Positions 1 to 5,745 of a stretch of DNA of 6,614 nt are shown piece by piece. A program made the position numbers and the translations under genes. The stretch is from Dehalococcoidia bacterium (GTDB lineage Bacteria; Chloroflexota; Dehalococcoidia; UBA1151; UBA1328): positions 1-6,614 of the forward strand of contig JASLNQ010000125.1 of the NCBI GenBank assembly GCA_030745955.1, given 5' to 3'. The notes beneath the pieces are model-generated. The model was not told the origin of the DNA. It worked only from the letters and a program-made list of their open reading frames with translations, and made no database searches. Numbering within the stretch: the stretch's first letter is position 1; each line of letters opens with the position of its first letter.

Positions 1-101
1 CCCACCACCCCAGCCAACACCCCCCGACCTCTCAGAAAACGTGCCAATGGCACCTCAGAAAATGTCACTAGTGACATCAGAAAAAGTGCCAGTGTCAACA
101 C
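1..101 (-). repeat. Truncated palindrome/T-tract repeat array downstream of the large lipoprotein gene
   Basis: Bases 1-33 match the C-rich body of the repeat seen at 2682-2920 (shared CCAGCCAACACC and CCGACCTCTCAGAAAA). Three short modules follow on the plus strand, each made of (C)TCAGAAAA(A) plus a palindrome. The palindromes are GTGCCAATGGCAC (41-53, perfect around one central base), TGTCACTAGTGACA (63-76, perfect) and GTGCCAGTGTCA (86-97, degenerate). The first two centres are about 22-23 bp apart. Read on the minus strand, each module is a hairpin followed by TTTT(T)CTGA, and the array starts four bases after the stop codon of the minus-strand gene. The array probably continues beyond the left edge of the window. 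It is seen directly as repeat structure; the terminator role is inferred. Confidence 0.8.
36..76 (-). terminator. Two tandem hairpin-plus-T-tract candidate terminators
   Basis: On the minus strand, TGTCA-CTAG-TGACA is followed directly by TTTTCTGA. Next comes GTGCCA-T-TGGCAC followed by GTTTTCTGA. Stems are only 5-6 bp, weaker than classic intrinsic terminators, but two or three stand in series just after the stop codon of the upstream lipoprotein gene. The T tract lies on the correct side only for minus-strand transcription. These could instead be binding sites of a dimeric protein. Confidence 0.45.
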
Positions 102-104
102 CGC

Positions 105-2549
105 TCAATCCCTCGCGGGCTCTATCACCACCAGCGACCACTTCTTCAGTTCGACACTCACCGGCCCGTCATACGTAACACCAAGCTCCTCACTAACCAG
201 GTCCGACCTCACGTCGTACACCGTAATGTCGATCCTGTCGCCCGCCGCGAACGGCAGGTTGAGCTCAAGCGTCGTATCGGCATATGCAATCGCCATTGTC
301 TGCCTCCCGCTCCACACATGCGCTTTCGCCGGGGCTGCCAGAACTGCCGCTTCTCCGGTGGTTTCGGCAATCATCTGGCCCACAATCCACGAGAAGGCTT
401 CGTGGTGGAGCTGGTTCGTCAGCCATATGAACCGCCCGTTCCCATCGCCTGCGAGCACTACCCCATCCTCCGGGCCGCCGCGAGCCGTCGGGGCCAGCAC
501 CGGGGCAATCACCCGCGGCCCATCGCCCGTGAACTCACTCTCGGATGCGACATGCAACGTCTGACCGAGCGGGTAGAAATCGCCAAACGGCACCAGCGAA
601 ACTTCCCTGCCGAGCACTCTCCCCGTATCGGCGACCAGCTTGATCGGTGGCTTCGAGTCGTCGATATCGCCGTCACTCGTGATGTTGAGCGATGACACCA
701 GGGAGGTCTTGTACCCCTCCATGATCACCGGGTTCGTAAACGCAAACCGTGGGGGCAGACCAAGCTGAGGCCGTATTTCCGCCCAGTTCCCGCCTTCGGG
801 TATGCCGAACAGCGGGTGCACGAACACCGGTCCCGAGAATTCCGCTGGGTCGAGTAGTTTCACCAGGCCCGGCTCCATTCCCTGGAAGTCGGTCCAGTAC
901 GGTGGGCCCTGGCCGTTTTCGTCATCAGTTTCCTCGCCCCCACCCGCAGTCACGATGTAGACAAGGTCGGCACCCGGGTAAACCTCGTCATATGTTAGGA
1001 CCGTCGTGTAACCGACCGCACTCAGCGCGTCGTCGACAAGCCCCGAAACGCTGAACACAATCGCCTCCAGCATCCCGTCTCTGGTCAAATCACTGTCCGG
1101 CCCGGCGTCGGGCAGGTCGTAAATGACATTCGCTATCGGCCAGTTGTCGTCAACGGCCGGATGCGCCGCAACCCGCTCCTGGATCGAGCGGGCGATGCCC
1201 GGTGTCGTTGCGGCCTTGATTGAATCGGCCAGGTCGGCGGCCAGCACGACCCTGCTAACGCCCTGCATGCGGGCTGCGGCCAGGATCAGGTTTCGCCATG
1301 GTCCGGTCGAACACGATTCCAGCGGGCTGCCGTCGATGAACACCGGGTGGTCGACATCGACGGGAATCCGAACGTCGGCAAGCGATTTATCCGGGTCGCA
1401 TGGCAGCGGGTTGTACGCACCCACCGTCAGAGCAAGTCCCGGCTGCTTTGCCATCGCCCGCGCCCGGGCGAAAATCGTGCCGTTCGTCACGCCCAGGAAC
1501 GAGTCGGTCGTGTACACGAACTCGTGAATATCGTGGATCTGCTCGTTCTCCGGGTAGAACGAATAGTAGTAGCCAGTCCAAACTGTCCCAACATCGGCGC
1601 CGGCCCTGAGGTAAGGCACGCCCTTCGACTCAAGGTGCCCCTCGATCGCCTTCTCGTACTCCGACGAATAGGCCTCGGCGGAAACGGAATCAACCCCGGT
1701 CGCCAGGATCTCGTCGATGAAGGCAAGGACCTGGTTCGGAGTCGGTGCTGGAAGACGACCTGCGAGCGTAAGTGCACCCGAACTGCCGCCTATGCCCTCT
1801 CCGGTCGCCCGACCGATAATGTGCGCTATAGATTCGATATTCGCAGTGACGCTGAACCCGAACTCGTGCGCAATGGCGACCGTGTCGGCGAATATCGTGC
1901 CAACCCCGTAGTAGCGCTGGTACGCTTCGTCTTCATCAACGTTGAGCTCGCCACCGGAGTACTGCGAGTCGTAATCGACCCCATCGTGGCGCATCGCCGT
2001 TAGCGTGGGACTGCTCATCCAGGCAGTCCCGTAGCCCTCCGCCGCAAACAGCTCGATCGCCGAGTAGCCCTGCTCGCTCAACCAGGCGAAGTTCTGCCGT
2101 AGTAGCGCCAGGGGATCCGTGAAATCACCAACGGATTCGAGGGTTGCCATTGGATTCTCGCCGAACTGGTTTTCTACCTCCAATTCGAACTGGGATTGAC
2201 CCGTGGCAAGGTCCGCCAGGACCACGTCGAACAGCCCCATGATCTGCAGGTCACCAGCCTCGGGAGGCCGAATTGGCGGGCCGGGACCTACTGCGGGTTC
2301 GCCACCCGTGGGTTGACTTGTTGCGGTGGGGCTGGTTGCGGCCTCGCCGGTTGAATCTGCAGGGGCGCTCGTAGCAGTCGGCTGCGTTTCACCCGTGTCC
2401 CCGGCCTGCTGGGTTGGAGCATCGTCTTCGTAATATTCTTCATCATCCTCATCGTCGTCACCCGAGCAGGCAACCGCCGTCGCAAGAAGCACGACAAGCA
2501 GGACGACAAGTGCGAACCGCAGCCAGGTCAGAACTTTGAGTTGCAGCAT
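105..2549 (-). CDS. Large secreted lipoprotein of unknown function, possibly a TIM-barrel hydrolase-like protein
   Basis: The product is 814 residues. An N-terminal hydrophobic segment (about 11-27) ends in A25-V26-A27-C28, an acceptable though not ideal lipobox, so the protein is probably lipidated at Cys28 and exported. Residues 31-43 are almost all Asp/Glu, and about 44-98 is a Thr/Ser/Pro/Gly linker typical of surface-anchored proteins. The folded part starts near residue 100. Residues about 145-440 alternate predicted strands and helices (for example SAIELF, SVTANIES, DSVSAEAYSSE, ALTVGAYN, RVVLAADL), as in a (beta/alpha)8 barrel. Residues about 490-720 look alpha/beta, with VLTYDEVYPGADLVYIVTAGGG resembling a Rossmann or amidotransferase-like segment. 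The last ~55 residues look like a small beta-sandwich. This order resembles some glycoside hydrolases, but I recognise no diagnostic catalytic motif and leave the function open. The start is the only plausible one; GGAG lies 13 nt and GGA 4 nt upstream of ATG. The stop is TGA. Confidence 0.9.
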   Translation of the reverse strand: MLQLKVLTWLRFALVVLLVVLLATAVACSGDDDEDDEEYYEDDAPTQQAGDTGETQPTATSAPADSTGEAATSPTATSQPTGGEPAVGPGPPIRPPEAGDLQIMGLFDVVLADLATGQSQFELEVENQFGENPMATLESVGDFTDPLALLRQNFAWLSEQGYSAIELFAAEGYGTAWMSSPTLTAMRHDGVDYDSQYSGGELNVDEDEAYQRYYGVGTIFADTVAIAHEFGFSVTANIESIAHIIGRATGEGIGGSSGALTLAGRLPAPTPNQVLAFIDEILATGVDSVSAEAYSSEYEKAIEGHLESKGVPYLRAGADVGTVWTGYYYSFYPENEQIHDIHEFVYTTDSFLGVTNGTIFARARAMAKQPGLALTVGAYNPLPCDPDKSLADVRIPVDVDHPVFIDGSPLESCSTGPWRNLILAAARMQGVSRVVLAADLADSIKAATTPGIARSIQERVAAHPAVDDNWPIANVIYDLPDAGPDSDLTRDGMLEAIVFSVSGLVDDALSAVGYTTVLTYDEVYPGADLVYIVTAGGGEETDDENGQGPPYWTDFQGMEPGLVKLLDPAEFSGPVFVHPLFGIPEGGNWAEIRPQLGLPPRFAFTNPVIMEGYKTSLVSSLNITSDGDIDDSKPPIKLVADTGRVLGREVSLVPFGDFYPLGQTLHVASESEFTGDGPRVIAPVLAPTARGGPEDGVVLAGDGNGRFIWLTNQLHHEAFSWIVGQMIAETTGEAAVLAAPAKAHVWSGRQTMAIAYADTTLELNLPFAAGDRIDITVYDVRSDLVSEELGVTYDGPVSVELKKWSLVVIEPARD

Positions 2550-2681
2550 GATTCCAGTTCAACTCCATCATTTCGCGTTGCCGATCAATCCCGCCGAAGC
2601 ATACCGCCAACCAGGCAAGCCGGCACCATTTTTTACAGCCGGTTGAAACGGACTATGTCCAACAAACAAACCTCAACCCCC
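2550..2681 (-). other. Upstream region of the large lipoprotein gene
   Basis: This stretch lies between the lipoprotein start and the repeat array and must hold the proximal promoter unless transcription starts further back. Visible structure includes the small palindrome GGACTATGTCC (2650-2660) and an A/T run (TTTTTTA, about 2630) flanked by GCCGG on both sides. On the minus strand a weak promoter-like pair (TTGGAC, then TGTAAA about 19 nt later) can be picked out, but the match is too poor to call. No coding potential is apparent. Confidence 0.4.
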
Positions 2682-2920
2682 ACCCCCCAGAAGCACAACC
2701 CGACCAACCCAGCCAACACCTCCCGACCTCTCAGAAAAAGTCACTGGTGACCTCACCCCCTAGAAGCACAACCCGACCAACCCAGCCAACACCCACCGAC
2801 CTCTCAGAAATAGTCACTAGTGACCTTAGAAAAAGTCTCTAGCGAACCCACCCCCAGAAGCACAACCCGACCAACCCAGCCAACACCCACCGACCTCTCA
2901 GAAAAAGTCACTAGTGACCT
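2682..2920 (-). repeat. Tandem array of ~72-bp palindrome/T-tract repeats
   Basis: There are three near-identical units: 2682-2753, 2755-2826 and 2850-2920. A degenerate short module (TTAGAAAAAGTCTCTAGCG, from 2826) sits between units two and three. Each unit on the plus strand has a C run, AGAAGCACAACCCGACCAAC, CCAGCCAACACC, a short variable step, CCGACCTCTCAGAAAAA and then a palindrome. The palindromes are GTCACTGGTGAC (2740-2751), GTCACTAGTGAC (2813-2824) and GTCACTAGTGAC (2907-2918). AGAAGC recurs at 2689, 2762 and 2856: 73 bp, then 73 plus one ~21-bp short module. The plus strand is almost free of G outside the palindromes. The array fills the gap between two minus-strand genes, and its last unit overlaps the stop codon of the thioesterase gene. 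It is not a CRISPR, because there are no unique spacers and the units abut. Confidence 0.9.
2902..2920 (-). terminator. Candidate intrinsic terminator of the thioesterase gene
   Basis: Minus-strand reading gives AGGTCA-CTAG-TGACTT running into TTT and then CTGA: a 6-bp stem (one G-U pair) with a CTAG loop and a five-T run. It begins inside the TAG stop codon of the thioesterase gene, and two more copies follow further downstream (around 2813-2824 and 2740-2751). Position and strand fit termination; the short stem is the weak point. Confidence 0.5.
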
Positions 2921-3425
2921 AGAGGTGCTGGAACAGTCCCGTCGGATCGGCCCACTCGTCAGGGACCCGCAGTGAAAGCACCGTCGCATCGCACGTCAGA
3001 ACACCCGCATGCGAAAAGAAATCGACGGTGAACACCGTCTTCTTCTTCTTCCGCTCAGTAAGTCGGGCCCTCGCCGTCACCGGACCGTCTATTGGCGTCG
3101 GCTTCCTGAAATTCACCGTCAGCGAAGCCGTCGCGTACCAGATCTTCTCGCCCTCACCGACCTCCCGGCCCTCGGTCCGGTAAGCATCGGCAATTGCCGA
3201 GCAAACGCCGTGGCAGTCGATCACCGAAGCGATAGTCCCGCCGTTCATCACATCCGGCGGCATCGCCGAATGATGCGGCTCCGGCTCGAAAATGCACACC
3301 GCCTCGTCGCCGTCCCAGAACGACTTGATGCGCAGGCCCTTGTCGTTCCACGCCCCGCACCCGTAGCAATGGTTCCCGTGAAGACCGTCCTGGAAATAAG
3401 TGCGCACCGGTTCGTCGTGGCTCAT
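2919..3425 (-). CDS. PaaI-like hotdog-fold thioesterase
   Basis: The product is 168 residues, the usual length for a single hotdog domain of the PaaI/4HBT acyl-CoA thioesterase superfamily. These enzymes hydrolyse acyl- or aryl-CoA thioesters in the cytoplasm. Visible features in order are HCYGCGAWNDKGLRIK (residues 19-34, with a Cys20/Cys23 CxxC), the active-site segment PPDVMNGGTIASVIDCHG (56-73) with Asn61-Gly-Gly and Asp70 at the start of the central helix, and the strand SLTVNFRKPTPIDG (101-114). NGG in place of the commoner HGG, with DCHG after it, occurs in a PaaI branch; the substrate cannot be told. ATG at 3425 is chosen over an in-frame start 13 codons upstream because GGGGAG lies 4 nt before it and MSHDEPV begins the family-like region. 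A four-lysine run sits at 126-129. The stop codon TAG overlaps the repeat array. Confidence 0.88.
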   Translation of the reverse strand: MSHDEPVRTYFQDGLHGNHCYGCGAWNDKGLRIKSFWDGDEAVCIFEPEPHHSAMPPDVMNGGTIASVIDCHGVCSAIADAYRTEGREVGEGEKIWYATASLTVNFRKPTPIDGPVTARARLTERKKKKTVFTVDFFSHAGVLTCDATVLSLRVPDEWADPTGLFQHL

Positions 3426-3584
3426 ACTGCTCCCCGAAACCTGCAAACTCGAAAATGTGAACAACCTGCCAAAAGATACCGGCTTCTATCCCGAGTTGAA
3501 AGCGGCCTGAACAGTCCACCCAGCCCGAAGGACCGCAAACTCACCGGCGCGCTGGCGAATCCGACTCCCCCTGCCGCACATCCT
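3426..3584. promoter_or_regulatory. Divergent intergenic region between thioesterase and MFS genes
   Basis: This 159-base gap separates two genes transcribed away from each other, so promoters for both are expected here. On the minus strand TTGGCA occurs near 3470 without a good -10 partner. On the plus strand I see no clear -10/-35 pair. No strong inverted repeat that would suggest a shared operator was found. Confidence 0.4.
3430..3435 (-). promoter_or_regulatory. Ribosome binding site deciding the thioesterase start
   Basis: GGGGAG on the minus strand, four bases (CAGT) before ATG at 3425. No comparable site precedes the longer in-frame start at 3464, so the shorter protein is preferred. 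Confidence 0.7.
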
Positions 3585-4805
3585 ATGCGTATGCAAACAA
3601 CCAGGTCACGATCAAGGGCGCTGGTCCTCGTTTCAGTCGCAACGTTCTTCTCCCTCTCGGTCTGGTTTTCCACGAACGCCATCTCCGGCGCACTCGAGAT
3701 TGAAAAATCAATCGACGAATCATCGATCGCCCTCCTCACTATCGCCGTTCAACTCGGCTTCGTGTTCGGAACCCTCGTAATCGCCATCACCAACCTCTCC
3801 GACCTCGTCAACGCCCGCACCCTGTTCGCGGTCTCGGCCGTGCTCGCTGCGACCGCCAACCTGCTCGTGATACCGCTCGAATCCACCCCGGCACTCATCG
3901 CTGCCCGGTTCGCAACGGGTGCGTTTCTTGGCGGCGTCTACCCACCTGCCATGAAAGTGATCTCCGGCTGGTACGCAACAGGCCGCGGGTTTGCGCTGGG
4001 CACAATGGTTGGGGCGCTCACAATCGGCTCGGGGTCCCCGCACCTGCTGAGATCGGTGTTCGCTGAGAACTGGCAGGCGGTGATAATCGGAAGCTCAGCC
4101 CTGGCGATAACGGGTGGGTTCGTCCTGAAATTCTTCGTGAGCGACGGCCCACACGACGTAAAGGGTGCGAAGTTCAACCCGCGCTACCTGCTAAACGCGT
4201 TGACCGAGCGCGGGCCCCGGCTTGCACTCACCGGGTACCTTGGTCACCAGTGGGAGCTGTACGCCATGTGGGCCTGGATCGGCAGCTTCATGGTCTTTGC
4301 AGTTGGCGAAAAACCCCTCATCGGCGACGGCCTCGAACTGGCCAGTGCACTGACCTTCCTGGTATTCGCGGTGGGGGCTGTCGCCAGCGCCTACGCCGGG
4401 GTCTGGTCGGAAAAGATCGGTCGCACTGCGGTTGCCAGCATCGCCATGGTCATCAGTGGTGGCGTCGCCTCGTTTATCGGATTTCTGCCCCCTGAGGCAA
4501 CCGTTTTGATCGTCGTCCTGGCGTTGATCTGGGGTGCCGCCGTTATAGCCGACTCGGCACAGTTCTCGACCGCCATGACCGAACTCTCCGATCCGGCATA
4601 CCGGGGCACCATGCTCACCTTCCAGACCGGCCTTGGGTTCGCCCTCACCGCAGTTTCGATCTGGCTGCTCCCAATCGTCAAGGACTCGTCCGGGTGGGGC
4701 TGGGCCTTCGCCATGCTCGCCATCGGCCCCGCAATCGGCACGCTCGCCATGCTGCGACTGCGCACCCTGCCGGAAGCCGCGGAACTCGCGGGTGGAAACC
4801 GCTAG
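3585..4805 (+). CDS. Major facilitator superfamily (MFS) transporter
   Basis: The product is 406 residues with twelve hydrophobic segments at about 12-34, 49-68, 78-97, 102-121, 134-156, 164-185, 219-240, 249-272, 281-301, 303-325, 342-364 and 370-391. A longer cytoplasmic loop between segments 6 and 7 (about 186-218) is normal for a 6+6 MFS fold. MFS motif A is recognisable in weakened form after segment 2 (NLSDLVNARTL, 70-80) and better after segment 8 (AGVWSEKIGRTAV, 271-283). Segments 4-5 carry RFATGAFLGGVYPPAMKVISGWY, resembling NarK/CynX-like permeases, but the substrate is unknown. ATG at 3585 (MRMQTTRSRSR, basic before the first membrane segment) is preferred; 3591 is an alternative. 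The open frame extends upstream to 3009 only because it runs antisense to the thioesterase gene. No Shine-Dalgarno sequence precedes the start, so a leaderless message is possible. Confidence 0.9.
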   Translation: MRMQTTRSRSRALVLVSVATFFSLSVWFSTNAISGALEIEKSIDESSIALLTIAVQLGFVFGTLVIAITNLSDLVNARTLFAVSAVLAATANLLVIPLESTPALIAARFATGAFLGGVYPPAMKVISGWYATGRGFALGTMVGALTIGSGSPHLLRSVFAENWQAVIIGSSALAITGGFVLKFFVSDGPHDVKGAKFNPRYLLNALTERGPRLALTGYLGHQWELYAMWAWIGSFMVFAVGEKPLIGDGLELASALTFLVFAVGAVASAYAGVWSEKIGRTAVASIAMVISGGVASFIGFLPPEATVLIVVLALIWGAAVIADSAQFSTAMTELSDPAYRGTMLTFQTGLGFALTAVSIWLLPIVKDSSGWGWAFAMLAIGPAIGTLAMLRLRTLPEAAELAGGNR

Positions 4806-4814
4806 CTTTTTACC

Positions 4815-4840
4815 AAGGTTTCTCCAGAATCGGAAACCTT
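4815..4840 (+). promoter_or_regulatory. Perfect 8-bp hairpin directly before a ribosome binding site
   Basis: AAGGTTTC (4815-4822) pairs perfectly with GAAACCTT (4833-4840) around a 10-nt loop. It starts nine bases after the MFS stop codon and ends one base before GGAGGG of the next gene. It has no following T tract on either strand, so it does not look like an intrinsic terminator. An RNA stability or translation-control element between two co-transcribed genes is one reading. Confidence 0.5.
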
Positions 4841-4841
4841 C

Positions 4842-4847
4842 GGAGGG
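4842..4847 (+). promoter_or_regulatory. Ribosome binding site of the small lipoprotein gene
   Basis: GGAGGG lies 11 nt before ATG at 4859, somewhat further than usual; the intervening GGGAAA is a weaker closer site. It supports 4859, where a signal peptide begins, over the in-frame ATG at 4694 inside the MFS gene. Confidence 0.6.
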
Positions 4848-4858
4848 ACGACGGGAAA

Positions 4859-5350
4859 ATGCGAATCACCAGGCAGATCGCGCTTCTTTTTCTATCGCTG
4901 GCAGCTGTAGCAACCGTGCTGGTGGCATGTGGCTCCGGTGATTCGGATACAGAATCCTTCGTGGGCTCGGCCGCCGACGAATCGCAGGCACCCGTAGTCC
5001 GCGCCGGCGAAACCTTCACGGTCGACCAGTTTGAAGCCGCCGGTTTCAAACTGAGCAGGGAATTCGACACCGAGACAGTGCCACTCGCTGAGAACATCTA
5101 TTACGGGTTCTCCGAACAACGCGACATCGAGATACGCAAGTACGCTACCCACGACGATGCAAACTCCGCGGGCGTCGAAGCTGCCCTCTCGGCAATCGGG
5201 CGCTCGCCAAACTCGAACTCTGGCGGTGGGATCATCACCTCGACCGGCAACCGCACCAGCTACCACGCCTACATGGTCGCCGGAAACATGGTCCTGCTCT
5301 GCCAGACCGATCTTTCGGCCTGCGAAAACCTCGTCAACGCCATCCCGTAA
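4859..5350 (+). CDS. Small secreted lipoprotein of unknown function
   Basis: The product is 163 residues. MRITRQ followed by a hydrophobic stretch (about 7-20) leads to a canonical lipobox L21-V22-A23-C24, so export and lipidation at Cys24 are expected. The mature part begins with a short polar stretch (about 25-45). It continues as a compact domain with TFTVDQFEAAGFKL (52-65), an alternating strand/helix region, IEIRKYATHDDANSAGVEAAL (90-110), a Ser/Gly/Asn-rich loop (116-125) and a final segment containing Cys148 and Cys155 (LLCQTDLSACENLV). The two late cysteines could form a disulfide in the exported protein. I do not recognise the family. The gene follows the MFS gene by 53 nt on the same strand and may be co-transcribed. 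It ends with two consecutive stop codons, TAA TAA. Confidence 0.85.
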   Translation: MRITRQIALLFLSLAAVATVLVACGSGDSDTESFVGSAADESQAPVVRAGETFTVDQFEAAGFKLSREFDTETVPLAENIYYGFSEQRDIEIRKYATHDDANSAGVEAALSAIGRSPNSNSGGGIITSTGNRTSYHAYMVAGNMVLLCQTDLSACENLVNAIP

Positions 5351-5389
5351 TAAACACCGTCGCCCACACCTGGTGCGAAAACCAGAATC

Positions 5390-5410
5390 CCCTCCCCCTT
5401 CAAGGGAGGG
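5390..5410. repeat. G/C-rich hairpin, probable dispersed palindromic repeat
   Basis: CCCTCCC (5390-5396) pairs with GGGAGGG (5404-5410) around CCTTCAA. The following CTAGGGTGTGGGTGG, read on the minus strand as CCACCCACACCCTAG before the hairpin, matches the style of C-run/hairpin repeats dispersed in many bacterial genomes. It lies about 40 bases after the small lipoprotein gene. It is not followed by a T run on the plus strand; on the minus strand GATTCTGGTTTT follows more loosely. A weaker hairpin CTGGT/ACCAG (5370-5385) lies just before it. Confidence 0.55.
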
Positions 5411-5502
5411 CTAGGGTGTGGGTGGTTCCTAATGACGTGCGATCTACCACCAGTAAACTCCAACACACGAGGTCTATCGCGCAACAACCCACCCTTGTGC
5501 AG

Positions 5503-5549
5503 CCGGGGACATGGGTAACACTTTAGTCCGGGGACATGGGTAACACTTT
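5503..5549 (+). repeat. Left nested terminal repeat of the IS481-type element
   Basis: Two identical 22-bp direct copies starting at 5503 and 5528 and separated by AGT; each starts CCGGGGACATGGG and ends TAACACTTT. They are inverted relative to the copies at 5686-5730. Double copies at an IS end suggest two transposase-binding sites. Confidence 0.85.
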
Positions 5550-5574
5550 CACGGGCGTCTTGATCGTTTTCACA

Positions 5575-5652
5575 AGGTGTAAAGGCTTCTCCCAACCACG
5601 CTGTAACGAATTTCCGCTGTTCGCGCAACGGATCGGTTTCTCTCCAGGGCAA
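5575..5652 (-). pseudogene. 5' remnant of an IS481-family transposase gene
   Basis: Starting at a TTG codon (5652-5650) the minus strand reads as LPWRETDPLREQRKFVTAWL, then GEAFTP. A PWK/RET opening, then R..FV.AWL and an acidic GE, is the characteristic N-terminus of IS481-family DDE transposases, which normally begin MPW. AAGGAG (5660-5665, minus) stands 7 nt before the TTG, in the right place for its ribosome binding site. After about 26 codons the similarity stops and the frame runs into the opposite terminal repeat. The helix-turn-helix remainder and the whole DDE catalytic domain, normally some 300 further residues, are absent. It cannot encode an active transposase. The end at 5575 is approximate. 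Confidence 0.65.
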
Positions 5653-5685
5653 GGAATCACTCCTTCGTCGGTGTTCTACCAACTG

Positions 5686-5730
5686 AGTGTTACCTATGTC
5701 CCCGGACTGATCTGTAACCTATGTGCCCGG
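5686..5730 (-). repeat. Right nested terminal repeat of the IS481-type element
   Basis: Minus-strand reading gives CCGGGCACATAGGTTACA, a short spacer, then CCGGGGACATAGGTAACACT. This aligns with the left end including the AGT before the inner copy. The right copies carry ATAGG where the left copies carry ATGGG. The outer right copy has diverged most. Confidence 0.8.
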
Positions 5731-5745
5731 TCTGTACCCCACTAA

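Larger units (their letters stand above)
5496..5737 (-). mobile_element. Internally deleted IS481-type element (MITE-like)
   Basis: The left end carries two direct copies of CCGGGGACATGGGTAACA (5503-5520 and 5528-5545, 25-bp period). The right end carries two inverted relatives: TGTTACCTATGTCCCCGG (5688-5705) and TGTAACCTATGTGCCCGG (5713-5730). Together they make a nested terminal inverted repeat of about 45 bp. It may extend outward to TGTGCAG (5496-5502) and its imperfect partner in CTGTAC (5732-5737). The interior (5550-5685) is too short for a transposase but retains its 5' end on the minus strand. Terminal repeats of this GGGTAACA/CCCCGG type are familiar from IS481-like elements. The element therefore looks like an IS481 copy that lost nearly all its transposase. 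Precise ends and target duplication are uncertain; CCCAC occurs at 5488-5492 and 5738-5742 but is too short to rely on. Confidence 0.75.

Noticed and set aside
1347..2003. Long plus-strand frame inside the large lipoprotein gene
   Set aside because: Arg-rich composition typical of an antisense shadow; the minus-strand frame has a signal peptide and a folded-protein composition throughout.
2682..2920. CRISPR array
   Set aside because: Units of ~72 bp abut each other with no unique spacers, and no cas gene is present.
3426..3464. Thirteen-residue longer thioesterase start at 3464
   Set aside because: No ribosome binding site before it, whereas GGGGAG stands 4 nt before the ATG at 3425.
3009..3584. 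N-terminal extension of the MFS protein (598-residue frame)
   Set aside because: It runs antisense to the thioesterase gene, is basic and Pro/Arg-rich without domain resemblance, and the membrane protein starts naturally at 3585 or 3591.
4815..4840. Intrinsic terminator of the MFS gene
   Set aside because: The stem is good but no T tract follows on either strand; GGAGGG follows instead.
4694..4858. Longer start for the small lipoprotein (218-residue frame)
   Set aside because: It overlaps the MFS gene, while 4859 gives a signal peptide with canonical lipobox directly after a GGAGGG site.
5269..5682. 137-residue minus-strand frame as a real protein
   Set aside because: Only about 26 codons after 5652 look like transposase; the rest translates terminal repeats, a hairpin repeat and the antisense of the lipoprotein gene.
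5488..5742. CCCAC as target-site duplication of the IS remnant
   Set aside because: Only five bases, in C-rich flanks, and the exact element ends are uncertain.
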